From: Pseudomonas botevensis
Lineage (GTDB): Bacteria > Pseudomonadota > Gammaproteobacteria > Pseudomonadales > Pseudomonadaceae
Reading direction: 5' to 3'
Length of the DNA: 64,000 nucleotides
NCBI RefSeq assembly: GCF_019145475.1
Contig: NZ_JAHTKI010000001.1
Coordinates: forward strand, 186,001 to 250,000
Position numbers and translations under genes: made by a program. This document shows positions 45,505 to 54,826 of the stretch, one piece after another; position 1 is the stretch's first letter, and the number at the start of each line of letters is the position of its first letter. The notes beneath the pieces are model-generated. The model was given only the letters and a program-made list of their open reading frames with translations. It did not search any database and was not told where the DNA came from.

Positions 45505-47175
45505 GTGAAACAGAACTCCCTGAATGGATGGTTCAAGAGCGGCGCCCCGGGCGTCTGGATCAGCGGTGGCGCGGTGTCCATCGCGGTCATCATGACCATT
45601 GGCCTGCTGGCGGTGATTGCCGTGCGCGGTCTGGGTCACTTCTGGCCGGCGGATCTGGTGCATGCCAGCTACGACGTACCGGGCCAGGCCAATCACCTGG
45701 TCATCGGCGAAGTGGTGCAAAAGGAAGAAGTGCCCCGCGCCCGATTGAAGAGCGCTGGTCTGCCGGTTCCGGATCAAGGCCCGGAATTCATGACGCGCGA
45801 GCTGATCAAGGTCGGCAACCGTGACCTGAACGGCAACGACTTCACCTGGATCGTCGGCGAGTGGCTGACCAACCAGAAGACGCCGCCGGAGCTGATGGCG
45901 CTGGAGCGTCGCGAGTGGGGCAACTTCTACGGCTACCTGGTCAATGTCAAACAGGACGGCAAGGTGATCGCCGAGGGCGAGGCGGCCTGGCCTGAGCTGC
46001 AAGCGCGGATCGACCGCGTGAGCAAGCTCGCCGCACAGCTCAAGTCGCTGGAAAAAACCGATATCGGTGCGATCAACGCCGGTCTGGAGCGCATCCGTCT
46101 GCACGGTCGCAAACTGGAGCTGGAAGGCAAACTCGACGCCACCGCACAAGCGGACATGGATGCCGAGCGCGCCGAGCTGAACGCCCGTTATCAGGACATC
46201 GAAGCGCGTCTGTCCGATCTGCACGCGCAGTTCAACCGTGACGCCCTGACCGCCCGTGACGCCAATGGCAAGGAAATCGAGATCGGCCTGGGCAAAGTGG
46301 TTCACGCCTACCAGCCGAACGCCATGGGCACGTTCACCAAGCTTGGTTTCTACTTCAGCAAGGTCTGGGAGTTCCTGTCCGACGACCCGCGTGAAGCGAA
46401 CACCGAAGGTGGTATCTTCCCGGCGATTTTCGGCACCGTGATGATGACCCTGATCATGGCGATGATCGTCACCCCGTTCGGCGTGCTGGCGGCGGTGTAC
46501 CTGCGTGAATACGCCAAGCAGAACGCCCTGACCCGGGTGATCCGCATCGCAGTGAACAACCTGGCGGGTGTGCCGGCGATCGTCTACGGCGTGTTCGGCC
46601 TGGGCTTTTTCGTCTACGTGCTCGGGGGGTCTCTCGATCGCCTGTTCTTCCCTGAAGCGCTGCCGGCACCGACCTTCGGTACGCCGGGCCTGATGTGGGC
46701 TTCGCTGACCCTGGCGCTGCTGGCGGTGCCGGTGGTGATCGTCGCTACCGAGGAAGGTCTGGCGCGGATCCCGCGTACCGTGCGCGAAGGCTCGCTGGCC
46801 CTCGGCGCGACCAAGGCTGAAACCCTGTGGAAGATCGTCCTGCCAATGGCCAGCCCGGCGATGATGACCGGCATGATTCTCGCGGTGGCCCGTGCCGCCG
46901 GTGAAGTGGCGCCGCTGATGCTGGTGGGTGTGGTGAAGCTGGCGCCGTCGCTGCCGGTGGACGGCAACTACCCGTACCTGCACCTGGATCAGAAGATCAT
47001 GCACCTGGGCTTCCATATTTATGACGTCGGCTTCCAGAGCCCGAACGTCGAGGCGGCGCGACCGCTGGTGTACGCCACCGCGCTGCTGCTGGTGCTGGTG
47101 ATCGCAACGCTGAACCTGTCGGCCGTTTATATCCGTAACCATCTGCGCGAGAAGTACAAGGCGCTGGACAGCTGA
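45505..47175 (+). CDS. pstA: Phosphate ABC transporter permease PstA, long form
   Basis: 556 residues against about 296 in E. coli. An N-terminal helix (about 20-42), a periplasmic insert with a predicted coiled coil (about 155-240; RIDRVSKLAAQLKSLEKTDI, DAERAELNARYQDIEARLSD), and the permease domain (about 305-556) with NNLAGVPAIVYGVFGLGFFV and the EAA loop REGSLALGATKAETLWKIVL. GTG start at 45505 with AAAGG upstream, 15 bp after pstC. The matching enlargement of PstC suggests the two inserts meet in the periplasm. Confidence 0.92.
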   Translation: MKQNSLNGWFKSGAPGVWISGGAVSIAVIMTIGLLAVIAVRGLGHFWPADLVHASYDVPGQANHLVIGEVVQKEEVPRARLKSAGLPVPDQGPEFMTRELIKVGNRDLNGNDFTWIVGEWLTNQKTPPELMALERREWGNFYGYLVNVKQDGKVIAEGEAAWPELQARIDRVSKLAAQLKSLEKTDIGAINAGLERIRLHGRKLELEGKLDATAQADMDAERAELNARYQDIEARLSDLHAQFNRDALTARDANGKEIEIGLGKVVHAYQPNAMGTFTKLGFYFSKVWEFLSDDPREANTEGGIFPAIFGTVMMTLIMAMIVTPFGVLAAVYLREYAKQNALTRVIRIAVNNLAGVPAIVYGVFGLGFFVYVLGGSLDRLFFPEALPAPTFGTPGLMWASLTLALLAVPVVIVATEEGLARIPRTVREGSLALGATKAETLWKIVLPMASPAMMTGMILAVARAAGEVAPLMLVGVVKLAPSLPVDGNYPYLHLDQKIMHLGFHIYDVGFQSPNVEAARPLVYATALLLVLVIATLNLSAVYIRNHLREKYKALDS

Positions 47176-47197
47176 TTACCGCCTCAAGAATTGAAGT

Positions 47198-47219
47198 GCT
47201 GCCGGCCGCTGCCGGCAGC
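47198..47219 (+). other. Hairpin between pstA and pstB
   Basis: GCTGCCGGC (47198-47206), loop CGCT, GCCGGCAGC (47211-47219). No T run; likely an mRNA processing or stability element. Confidence 0.6.
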
Positions 47220-47255
47220 CCACTGAACCGAATTTGTTAGCACAGGGAGCCTCCC

Positions 47256-48089
47256 ATGCAGCACGAAACACATACCCACGGCATCAACATGTCGGCCCTG
47301 GGTCGCGATAAGCAGAGCCTGAGCCTGGAGCAGGAAACCGTGGCCATCGAAGTACCTGGCCTGAGCCTGTTCTACGGCGAGAAACAAGCGCTGTACGACG
47401 TCAGCATGAACATCCCGAAACAGCGCGTGACGGCGTTCATCGGCCCGTCCGGCTGCGGCAAGTCCACGCTGCTGCGCACCTTCAACCGCATGAACGACCT
47501 GGTTGACGGCTGCCGTGTCGAAGGCGCGATCAACCTGTACGGCAACAACATTTATCGCAAGGGCGAAGACGTTGCCGAACTGCGTCGTCGCGTGGGCATG
47601 GTGTTCCAGAAGCCGAACCCGTTCCCGAAAACCATCTACGAAAACGTGGTCTACGGCCTGCGCATCCAGGGCATCAACAAGAAGCGCATTCTCGACGAAG
47701 CGGTCGAGTGGGCCTTGAAAGGCGCGGCGCTGTGGGACGAAGTGAAGGATCGCCTGCATGATTCGGCACTCGGCCTGTCCGGCGGCCAGCAGCAGCGTCT
47801 GGTGATCGCCCGTACCATCGCCGTCGAGCCGGAAGTGCTGCTGCTCGACGAACCGTGCTCGGCCCTCGACCCGATCTCGACCCTGAAAGTCGAAGAGCTG
47901 ATCTACGAACTGAAATCCAAGTTCACCATCGTCATCGTGACCCACAACATGCAGCAGGCGGCGCGGGTGTCCGACTACACGGCGTTCATGTACATGGGCA
48001 AACTGGTGGAGTTCGGCGACACCGACACGCTGTTCACCAACCCGGCGAAGAAGCAGACCGAAGATTACATCACCGGTCGCTACGGCTAG
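47256..48089 (+). CDS. pstB: Phosphate ABC transporter ATP-binding protein PstB
   Basis: 277 residues. Walker [13 protein letters not shown] (about 66-77), Q-loop [12 protein letters not shown] signature LSGGQQQRL (about 171-179), Walker [14 protein letters not shown] and the switch His in VTHNMQQ. The [11 protein letters not shown] segment is diagnostic of PstB. Compared with E. coli there is an extra N-terminal segment of about 25 residues. Energises PstC/PstA. Confidence 0.95.
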   Translation: MQHETHTHGINMSALGRDKQSLSLEQETVAIEVPGLSLFYGEKQALYDVSMNIPKQRVTAFIGPSGCGKSTLLRTFNRMNDLVDGCRVEGAINLYGNNIYRKGEDVAELRRRVGMVFQKPNPFPKTIYENVVYGLRIQGINKKRILDEAVEWALKGAALWDEVKDRLHDSALGLSGGQQQRLVIARTIAVEPEVLLLDEPCSALDPISTLKVEELIYELKSKFTIVIVTHNMQQAARVSDYTAFMYMGKLVEFGDTDTLFTNPAKKQTEDYITGRYG

Positions 48090-48187
48090 CAGAGCGCGCG
48101 CGGGCCGAGCGGCTCGGGTACGTCAAAAATCAGCTTGCAGCTTGTAGCCTGCGGCTCCTGGTTAAACGCTTTTGCGGAGTGAACACA

Positions 48188-48949
48188 ATGATTTCTAAGG
48201 AAGGCCTCACCCACCACATTTCCGCGCAGTTCAACGCCGAACTGGAAGAAGTGCGCAGCCACTTGCTGGCCATGGGCGGGCTGGTCGAGAAGCAGGTCAA
48301 TGACGCCGTCACCGCGCTGATCGAGGCCGATTCCGGCCTCGCCCAGCAGGTGCGCGAGATCGATGACCAGATCAACCAGATGGAACGCAACATCGACGAA
48401 GAATGCCTGCGCATTCTGGCCCGTCGCCAGCCGGCGGCGTCCGACCTGCGTTTGATCATCAGCATCTCCAAGTCGGTGATCGACCTGGAGCGCATCGGTG
48501 ACGAAGCGACCAAGATCGCCCGTCGCGCGATCCAGCTGTGCGAAGAAGGCGAAGCGCCGCGTGGTTACGTCGAAGTGCGTCACATCGGCGATCAGGTGCG
48601 CAACATGGTGCGCGATGCATTGGACGCGTTTGCCCGCTTCGACGCCGACCTGGCGCTGTCGGTGGCGCAGTACGACAAGATCATCGACCGCGAATACAAG
48701 ACCGCCCTGCGTGAGCTGGCGACCTACATGATGGAAGACCCGCGCTCTATCTCGCGGGTCTTGAGCATCATCTGGGTGCTGCGCTCGCTGGAACGTATCG
48801 GCGACCACGCGCGCAATATCTCCGAGCTGGTGATTTACCTGGTGCGCGGCACCGATGTGCGCCACATGGGCCTCAAGCGCATGAAGGAAGAAGTTGAAGG
48901 CACAAGCGGTGAAACCGCTAATGTTCCGGGCGAAGCTGACGATAAGTAA
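48188..48949 (+). CDS. phoU: Phosphate-signalling protein PhoU
   Basis: 253 residues, two PhoU three-helix bundles. HHISAQFNAELEEVRSHLL near the N-terminus, and the metal-binding E/DxxxD motifs DLERIGDEATKIARRAI (about 98-114) and SLERIGDHARNISELVIYL (about 202-220). Together with Pst it keeps PhoR inactive when phosphate is plentiful. ATG 48188 after GGAGTGAACACA. The 98-bp gap to pstB carries short AGCTTGCAGC/AGCTTGTAGC repeats (48131-48150). Confidence 0.95.
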   Translation: MISKEGLTHHISAQFNAELEEVRSHLLAMGGLVEKQVNDAVTALIEADSGLAQQVREIDDQINQMERNIDEECLRILARRQPAASDLRLIISISKSVIDLERIGDEATKIARRAIQLCEEGEAPRGYVEVRHIGDQVRNMVRDALDAFARFDADLALSVAQYDKIIDREYKTALRELATYMMEDPRSISRVLSIIWVLRSLERIGDHARNISELVIYLVRGTDVRHMGLKRMKEEVEGTSGETANVPGEADDK

Positions 48950-48965
48950 GATTGCCCGAGAAAAG

Positions 48966-48995
48966 CGCCCGGCCCTTTGGCCGGGCGTTTTTTTT
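48966..48995 (+). terminator. Terminator of the pst-phoU operon
   Basis: CGCCCGGCC (48966-48974), loop CTTT, GGCCGGGCG (48979-48987), then eight T residues. Confidence 0.93.
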
Positions 48996-49115
48996 ACGGC
49001 TTTCGAATTCAAAAGCAGCACCCGCGAACGAAAAGTCCCGGCGTGACTGAAGAGTTTTGGCAAAGTGCCATCATTAAAGCGTTATGCTTGCCGGGATTTT
49101 TTTTAGGGGTGTTGG

Positions 49116-50075
49116 ATGAGCAAGATCAGTGTGTTGGTCGTGGACGATGCGTCGTTCATTCGTGACCTGGTGAAAAAGTGCCTGCGTAATTACTTCCCGG
49201 GGATCCGCACCGAGGACGCCGTCAACGGCAAAAAGGCTCAGGCGATGCTCGCCAAGGAGGCTTTCGACCTCGTTCTGTGCGACTGGGAAATGCCGGAAAT
49301 GTCCGGTCTGGAACTGCTGACCTGGTGCCGTGAGCAGGACAACCTCAAGACCATGCCGTTCATCATGGTCACCAGCCGTGGCGACAAGGAAAACGTCGTG
49401 CAGGCGATTCAGGCCGGCGTTTCCGGCTACGTCAGCAAGCCGTTCACCAACGAGCAGTTGCTGACCAAGGTCAAGCAGGCGCTGAACAAGATCGGCAAGC
49501 TCGACACCCTGATGAACAGCGCGCCGACCAAGATGAACTCGGCATTCGGCAACGACTCCCTGAGCGCATTGACCGGCGGCAAGGCTGCCGTGGTCGGTGC
49601 TGCGCCGGCTGCGGCTGCGGCCAACCCGTTCGCCAAGCCAGCCGCTGCTGCACCGGCAGCGGCCGCCGCGCCGTCCCGTGGCGGTTTGCTCAACAGCCCT
49701 CCGGTCAAGGCCCCGACAGCCTCCGCCGCCCCGTCCAGCGGTCGTGGTCAGGGCCAGTTGCGTCTGCCAAGCGGCAACCAGCAGTGCGTGATCAAGGCCC
49801 TGAGCATCAAGGAAGCGCTGCTGGTGGTTAAGCGCGGCGAGACCCTGCCACAGGTACTCGACAGCGCCGTGCTCGACCTGGAGCAGGGCGACAACGCCGA
49901 AATCGCCCGCCTCAACGGCTACCTGCATGCCGTCGTCGCCCACGAGCCGAAGCCGGACAGCGAATGGCTGCAACTGACCTTCCGCTTCGTCGACCAGGAC
50001 GCGCAGAAACTCGACTACATCTCCCGCCTCATCGCTCGCGGCACGGCGCAGAAGCACTTCGTTCCGGGCGCGTGA
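49116..50075 (+). CDS. Response regulator with C-terminal PilZ-like domain
   Basis: 319 residues. Receiver domain (about 1-125): VLVVDDASFIRDLVKKCL, phospho-accepting Asp in LVLCDWEMPEMSG (about residue 55), VTSRGDKENVVQA and the YVSKPF lysine. An Ala/Pro-rich linker (about 165-205) leads to a C-terminal domain (about 210-319) ending LTFRFVDQDAQKLDYISRLI. That ending resembles PilZ domains, but the usual RxxxR and D/NxSxxG c-di-GMP motifs are not visible. No cognate kinase is adjacent. Monocistronic after the phoU terminator. Confidence 0.8.
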   Translation: MSKISVLVVDDASFIRDLVKKCLRNYFPGIRTEDAVNGKKAQAMLAKEAFDLVLCDWEMPEMSGLELLTWCREQDNLKTMPFIMVTSRGDKENVVQAIQAGVSGYVSKPFTNEQLLTKVKQALNKIGKLDTLMNSAPTKMNSAFGNDSLSALTGGKAAVVGAAPAAAAANPFAKPAAAAPAAAAAPSRGGLLNSPPVKAPTASAAPSSGRGQGQLRLPSGNQQCVIKALSIKEALLVVKRGETLPQVLDSAVLDLEQGDNAEIARLNGYLHAVVAHEPKPDSEWLQLTFRFVDQDAQKLDYISRLIARGTAQKHFVPGA

Positions 50076-50120
50076 TCTTCGTCGCCTGACAGTCTGTTCC
50101 CACATTGAAATGTGTTGCCC

Positions 50121-50145
50121 TTGTGGGGGCGGGCTTGCCCGCGAC
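50121..50145. repeat. Single REP element
   Basis: TTGTGGGGGCGGGCTTGCCC at 50121-50140 plus GCGAC; a lone arm without an inverse partner. A small palindrome CACATT-GA-AATGTG precedes it (50101-50114). Confidence 0.6.
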
Positions 50146-50257
50146 GGAAACCACCGTCCATCCCTCGCTGCGCCAATTTTGAAACATCTGTCGACTAGCC
50201 TGGTCTGTCTCAGCTGCTAGGCTCTTTTCAGGCCTTCCTTCGACAGAACCTTTGCCC

Positions 50258-51154
50258 ATGCTCGTGCGCCTGCTGTTTTTCTGTGGTCTGGTCATGGCTT
50301 CCACCGCGACGGTGGCCATGACCATCTACAAATCCACCGATGCCAATGGAGTGGTCTCGTACAGCGACCGTCCAAGCAAAGGCTCGCAGGTGTTCGTGTT
50401 TCAGGACCGGATGGTCGAGCGCCTGGAGCGTCAGGTGTACCTCGACATCAAGAAGCAGAAGGGCGTGGACGTGGTGTTCGTGCGCAACGACCTGTATGCG
50501 CCGGTCGAGGTTGCGCTGGCGTTTACCGGGATGAGCAATGTGCGTGGCGCGCCGGCCCAAACGATCCGTCGGGTGCTGCCGGCGCGCAGCAAGACGCGGC
50601 TGGCGCTGTTGACGGCGGTTTCCGGCGGCAAGCCGCTGGTGTATACGCCGCAGTTCCACTATTCCCTTGGCGACCCGGCTGGCGCTGCCCAGAGCTATCG
50701 CTACCCGTTTCCATGGCGTGGCGGGCCGTTCCGGCTGAGTCAGGGCGCTAATGGCGACTACAGCCACTTCGGGCCGAAGAACAAGTACGCAATGGACATC
50801 GCGATGCCGGTGGGTACGCCGATCATCGCCGCGCGGGCGGGGGTGGTGGTGAAGACCGAAAACTCGCAGACCGGCCGTGGCAATGACCCCGCCGGCAACT
50901 TTGTGCGGGTGCTGCACGACGACGGCACGATGGGCGTGTACCTGCATCTCAAGCAAGGTTCGGTGAGCGTGCGCGAGGGGCAACGGGTGACGGTGGGCAG
51001 CCCGCTGGCGCTGTCCGGCAACACTGGCAACAGCAGCGGCCCGCACCTGCATTTCGTGGTGCAGCGCAATACCGGGCTGGGGCTGGTGTCGATTCCGTAT
51101 CAGTTCAACCAGCCGCTGGGGGCGTTGCCCAACTTTGCGTTGGGCAAGCAGTAA
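50258..51154 (+). CDS. M23-family peptidase
   Basis: 298 residues with a signal peptide (MLVRLLFFCGLVMASTATVA). A DUF4124-like start (MTIYKSTDANGVVSYSDRPS) is followed by a beta-sandwich region and the LytM/M23 domain (about 170-285): SHFGPKNKYAMDIAMPVGTP (zinc His and Asp), GVYLHLKQGSV and GPHLHFVVQ (catalytic and zinc His). Zinc metallopeptidase acting on peptidoglycan cross-bridges, in the periplasm. All ligands are present, so it should be active. Confidence 0.88.
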   Translation: MLVRLLFFCGLVMASTATVAMTIYKSTDANGVVSYSDRPSKGSQVFVFQDRMVERLERQVYLDIKKQKGVDVVFVRNDLYAPVEVALAFTGMSNVRGAPAQTIRRVLPARSKTRLALLTAVSGGKPLVYTPQFHYSLGDPAGAAQSYRYPFPWRGGPFRLSQGANGDYSHFGPKNKYAMDIAMPVGTPIIAARAGVVVKTENSQTGRGNDPAGNFVRVLHDDGTMGVYLHLKQGSVSVREGQRVTVGSPLALSGNTGNSSGPHLHFVVQRNTGLGLVSIPYQFNQPLGALPNFALGKQ

Positions 51155-51160
51155 ACCCCG

Positions 51161-52501
51161 TCAATCGAGCATCAGCACCTTGGCGAGGATGATCTTCGGG
51201 CCTTTCATCTTCTTGATGATGATCCGCAGACCTTCGACTTCCAGCACTTCTTCCTCTTCCGGCACCCGTTTCAGGGTTTCGTAGATCAGGCCGGCGAGGG
51301 TTTCGGCTTCGATGTGGTCGAGGTCGATCCCCAGCAGGCGCTCGACCTTGAACAGCGGCGTGTCACCGCGTACCAGCAACTTGCCCGGCTGATACGCGAG
51401 AATGCCGCGTTCGGCCTTGCGGTGTTCGTCCTGGATATCGCCGACCAGCACTTCCAGCACGTCTTCCATGGTCAGGTAGCCGATGATGTTACCGTCGGCC
51501 TCCTCGACCACGGCGAAGTGCGAGCCGCCCTTGCGGAACTGCTCCAGCAACTGCGACAGCGGCATGTGCCGCGAGACGCGCTCCAGCGGGCGGGTCAGCT
51601 CGGCCAGGTTGAACGACTCGGGAATGTGGTCCAGCGCGGCCAGTTCCAGCAGCAGATCCTTGATGTGCAGCAGGCCGACGAACTCCTGGCGCTCGCTGTC
51701 GTACACCGGATAGCGGCTGAACTTGTGGCGACGGAACAGCGCGAGGATTTCCTTGAGCGGTGCGTTGAATTCGAGCGTGATCAGGTCTTCCCGGGAGTTG
51801 GCCCAGTCGACCACTTCCAGTTCACCCATTTCCACCGCCGACGCCAGTACGCGCATGCCTTGATCGCTCGGATCCTGGCCCCGGCTGGAGTGCAGGATCA
51901 GTTTCAGTTCTTCGCGGCTGTAATGGTGTTCGTGGTGCGGGCCGGGTTCACCCTGGCCGGCAATGCGCAGGATCGCGTTGGCGCTGGCGTTGAGCAGGTA
52001 GATCGCCGGGTACATGGCCCAGTAGAACAGGTACAGCGGCACCGCCGTCCACAGCGACAGCAGCTCGGGTTTGCGGATTGCCCAGGATTTCGGGGCGAGT
52101 TCGCCGACCACGATGTGCAGGTAGGAAATGATGAAGAACGCGGTGAAGAACGAAATCGCCTTGACCACTTCGGCCGAGTCGACCCCGACCGCGCTCAGTA
52201 CAGGTTCCAGAAGGTGCGCGAACGCCGGTTCGCCGACCCAGCCCAGGCCGAGCGAGGCGAGGGTGATGCCGAGCTGGCACGCCGAGAGGTACGCATCGAG
52301 CTGACTGTGTACGGTGCGCAGGATATGCCCGCGCCAGCCGTGTTGTTCAGCGATGGCCTCGACCCGGGTCGAGCGCAGTTTGACCATGGCGAATTCCGCC
52401 GCAACGAAGAAGCCGTTGAGCAAAACCAGGATCAGAGCGAAAAGAATCATGCCGAAATCGGCGAAAATCGTAGCGAGGGACAAGCCAGGGGAAGGGTCCA
52501 T
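51161..52501 (-). CDS. CNNM/CorC-type membrane protein (DUF21-CBS-CorC_HlyC)
   Basis: 446 residues. DUF21 transmembrane domain (about 15-200; AEFAMVKLRSTRVEA, CQLGITLASLGLGWVGEPA, VVGELAPKSWAI), two CBS domains (about 225-345; RYPVYDSERQEFVGLLHIKD, GNIIGYLTMEDVLEVLVGDI) and a C-terminal CorC_HlyC domain (about 360-445). Often annotated hemolysin; homologues act in Mg2+/Co2+ efflux, and that is the likelier role. It lies just downstream of phoR, about 120 bp away, and may be co-transcribed. Confidence 0.88.
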   Translation of the reverse strand: MDPSPGLSLATIFADFGMILFALILVLLNGFFVAAEFAMVKLRSTRVEAIAEQHGWRGHILRTVHSQLDAYLSACQLGITLASLGLGWVGEPAFAHLLEPVLSAVGVDSAEVVKAISFFTAFFIISYLHIVVGELAPKSWAIRKPELLSLWTAVPLYLFYWAMYPAIYLLNASANAILRIAGQGEPGPHHEHHYSREELKLILHSSRGQDPSDQGMRVLASAVEMGELEVVDWANSREDLITLEFNAPLKEILALFRRHKFSRYPVYDSERQEFVGLLHIKDLLLELAALDHIPESFNLAELTRPLERVSRHMPLSQLLEQFRKGGSHFAVVEEADGNIIGYLTMEDVLEVLVGDIQDEHRKAERGILAYQPGKLLVRGDTPLFKVERLLGIDLDHIEAETLAGLIYETLKRVPEEEEVLEVEGLRIIIKKMKGPKIILAKVLMLD

Positions 52502-52624
52502 GATGGAGTTTTGCGGGTTCCGTGTGATTCGAAAAAGAGATAAATCCGCACCTGAAAGGCAGGCGCAAGTCAGCCAATGTAGCGGCTGACTTGGCGATTG
52601 CCTAGTGGTGTGTGCCCGTCGGTC

Positions 52625-53947
52625 TTACTCGGCGGCGCTGATCGCCCGCGCCTGAGCCACCTGGGCCGGGGCGAAATGGCAGGTGAACGTGCTGCCGTGG
52701 CCCGGCACGCTGCTGATCTCCATCCGCGCCCGGTGGCGCAACAGCACGTGCTTGACGATCGCCAGGCCCAGGCCGGTGCCGCCGGTGTTGGAGTTGCGGC
52801 TGGAGTCGACGCGGTAGAAACGTTCGGTCAGGCGCGGCAGGTGTTTGGCGTCGATGCCGATCCCCGAATCCTGCACGCTCAGGTGCGCGCCTTGCTCGTC
52901 GCCCCACCAGCGAATGCGGATATTGCCTTCGGCCGGGGTGTATTTCACCGCGTTGAACACCAGATTGGAGAACGCGCTGCGCAACTCCGCCTCGCTGCCC
53001 TTGAGCTGAATCCGCGAGTCGGCTTCCAGGGTGATGCGCTGGTTTTTCTGGCCGGACAACTGCTGGGCGTCGCTCTTGATCGATTGCAGCAGGGTGTCGA
53101 TCGGTACGGGCTGGTTGTCCGACGGGTAATCGGTGGCTTCCAGTTTGGCCAGCAACAGCAGGTCGTTGAGCAGGGTCTGCATGCGTCCGCCCTGTTGCTG
53201 CATCTGCTGCAGGGCGCGGCTCCAGCGCGGGTTCACGTCTTCGACGTTGTCGAGCAGGGTTTCCAGGTAGCCACAGATCACGGTCAGTGGCGTGCGCAGC
53301 TCGTGGGAAACGTTGGCGATGAAGTCTTTGCGCATCTGTTCCAGTTGATGGATGCGCGTCACATCGCGCACCAACATCAGGTGTTCGTTGTTGCCGTAGC
53401 GGGTGATGTACAGCTGGATGCGCATCCGGTCGTTGGTCGGCGACGGGATTTCCAGCGGCTCGGCGTAGTTGTCCTGCTCGAAGTATTCCTTGAAGCGCGG
53501 ATGGCGCACCAGGTTGGTCACGGGCTGGCCGCTGTCTTGCGGGGTCTTCAGGCCGAGCAGGGTTTCGGCGGCGCGGTTCCACCATTCCAGATTGCCCTCG
53601 CTGTCGAGCATGACGACGGCATCTTTCAGCGCGGCGGTGGACTCCTGGACCCGGTCGATCACCGCTTGCAGACGCCCGCGTACCCGTTGGTCGCGGCGTT
53701 GCAGGTGATAGATACTGTCAAATACCTCGCCCCACAGGCCATAGCCATCGGGCGGTGCTTCATCGGGCTGATGCAGGCGCAGCCATTCGTGCAGACGCAG
53801 CAGCTGCTTGAGTGTCCAGGCCAGGTACAGGCCCAGGCCCGCCGCGAGGCTCCAGCCGTAATAGCCGGTGATCAGGCCGATCACCAGGCAGGCGGTGACC
53901 AGCAACAGCATGTGGCGAATCAGGGTGCCATGCCAGTTTTGGTTCAC
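52625..53947 (-). CDS. phoR: Phosphate regulon sensor kinase PhoR
   Basis: 440 residues. Two N-terminal membrane segments (about 8-45), a short linker, a PAS domain (about 100-205), the HisKA domain with the phosphorylated His in DFIANVSHELRTPL (about residue 218), and HATPase_c (about 320-430; N box, GIGIDAKHLPRLTERFYRVD, GGTGLGLAIVKH). It phosphorylates PhoB under phosphate limitation; it lacks a large periplasmic sensor, consistent with signalling through PstSCAB-PhoU. 38 bp downstream of phoB. Confidence 0.94.
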   Translation of the reverse strand: MNQNWHGTLIRHMLLLVTACLVIGLITGYYGWSLAAGLGLYLAWTLKQLLRLHEWLRLHQPDEAPPDGYGLWGEVFDSIYHLQRRDQRVRGRLQAVIDRVQESTAALKDAVVMLDSEGNLEWWNRAAETLLGLKTPQDSGQPVTNLVRHPRFKEYFEQDNYAEPLEIPSPTNDRMRIQLYITRYGNNEHLMLVRDVTRIHQLEQMRKDFIANVSHELRTPLTVICGYLETLLDNVEDVNPRWSRALQQMQQQGGRMQTLLNDLLLLAKLEATDYPSDNQPVPIDTLLQSIKSDAQQLSGQKNQRITLEADSRIQLKGSEAELRSAFSNLVFNAVKYTPAEGNIRIRWWGDEQGAHLSVQDSGIGIDAKHLPRLTERFYRVDSSRNSNTGGTGLGLAIVKHVLLRHRARMEISSVPGHGSTFTCHFAPAQVAQARAISAAE

Positions 53948-53985
53948 GGAAAATACGGTCCTTGTCTACGGGGCTGACGCTCGGA

Positions 53986-54675
53986 TCAGGCTTTGGTAGA
54001 GAACCGGTAGCCAGTGCCGCGCACGGTTTGTACCAGATTTTCGTAGGCATCGCCGAGGGCTTTGCGCAGGCGGCGGATGTGGACGTCGACGGTGCGCTCC
54101 TCGACATAGACGTTGCCGCCCCAGACCTGATCCAGCAACTGGCCGCGGGTGTAGGCGCGTTCCTGGTGGGTCATGAAGAATTGCAGCAGACGGTATTCGG
54201 TCGGCCCCATCTCGGCCGGACGGCCGTCGATGGTCACGCGATGGCTGATCGGATCGAGCAGCAGGCCGCCGACTTCGATAGGCGCTTCGCCATCGGTCGG
54301 GCCGGCGCGGCGCAGTACGGCTTTGAGACGTGCAACCAGTTCGCGCGGGGAGAAAGGCTTGGTGATGTAGTCGTCGGCGCCGACTTCCAGGCCCTGGATC
54401 TTGTTGTCCTCTTCGCCCTTGGCGGTGAGCATGATGATCGGGATGTCCCCGGTCAGTTCGTCACGCTTCAGGCGGCGGGCCAACTCGATGCCGGAGGTGC
54501 CGGGCAGCATCCAGTCGAGCAGGATCAGGTCCGGCTTGCGGTCGACGATGATGGCGTGGGCCTGCTGCGAGTTCTCGGCCTCAAGGCAGTCATAGCCGGC
54601 CATTTCCAACGCAACGGCGATCATTTCGCGAATGGGCGCTTCGTCGTCGACGATCAGAATGCTCCTGCCAACCAT
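53986..54675 (-). CDS. phoB: Phosphate regulon response regulator PhoB
   Basis: 229 residues of the OmpR family. Receiver (about 5-120): DDE at 10-12, phospho-Asp 54 in [16 protein letters not shown] and ITKPFS. Winged-helix DNA-binding domain (about 130-228): ATG-side [37 protein letters not shown] and [10 protein letters not shown]. It activates genes with Pho boxes, three of which occur in this window. ATG 54675 follows GAGGATTAAGGC. First gene of phoBR, autoregulated. Confidence 0.95.
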   Translation of the reverse strand: MVGRSILIVDDEAPIREMIAVALEMAGYDCLEAENSQQAHAIIVDRKPDLILLDWMLPGTSGIELARRLKRDELTGDIPIIMLTAKGEEDNKIQGLEVGADDYITKPFSPRELVARLKAVLRRAGPTDGEAPIEVGGLLLDPISHRVTIDGRPAEMGPTEYRLLQFFMTHQERAYTRGQLLDQVWGGNVYVEERTVDVHIRRLRKALGDAYENLVQTVRGTGYRFSTKA

Positions 54676-54687
54676 GCCTTAATCCTC

Positions 54688-54705
54688 TTGTCATTTAACT
54701 GTCTT
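54688..54705 (+). promoter_or_regulatory. Opposed Pho-box-like sequence in phoB leader
   Basis: TTGTCAT-TTAA-CTGTCTT on the plus strand, opposite in direction to the phoB gene and overlapping its presumed transcription start and leader. Two seven-base units in exact 11-bp phase. Confidence 0.45.
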
Positions 54706-54717
54706 GCGCCGCATTAG

Positions 54718-54746
54718 ATAACGGAATTATTGCAGTCGTGTGACAG
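54718..54746 (-). promoter_or_regulatory. Pho box of phoBR
   Basis: Read on the minus strand: CTGTCAC-ACGA-CTGCAAT (54746-54729), with a third unit CCGTTAT in phase (54724-54718). TCTAAT (54718-54713) lies 10 bp after the 18-bp box as a -10. Predicts PhoB autoregulation. Confidence 0.7.
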
Positions 54747-54826
54747 TATTTTAGTCCAGCGGCGATTGTGCGGATCCTGAACTAAGCTCTAAGTCCGAAT
54801 CCTGACAACCACAAAAGAAGGTTTCC

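Noticed and set aside
43159..47142. A 1,327-codon open frame antisense to pstC and pstA
   Set aside because: It mirrors two clear pst genes and its sequence is His/Arg/Gln-rich low-complexity protein typical of antisense frames in GC-rich DNA.
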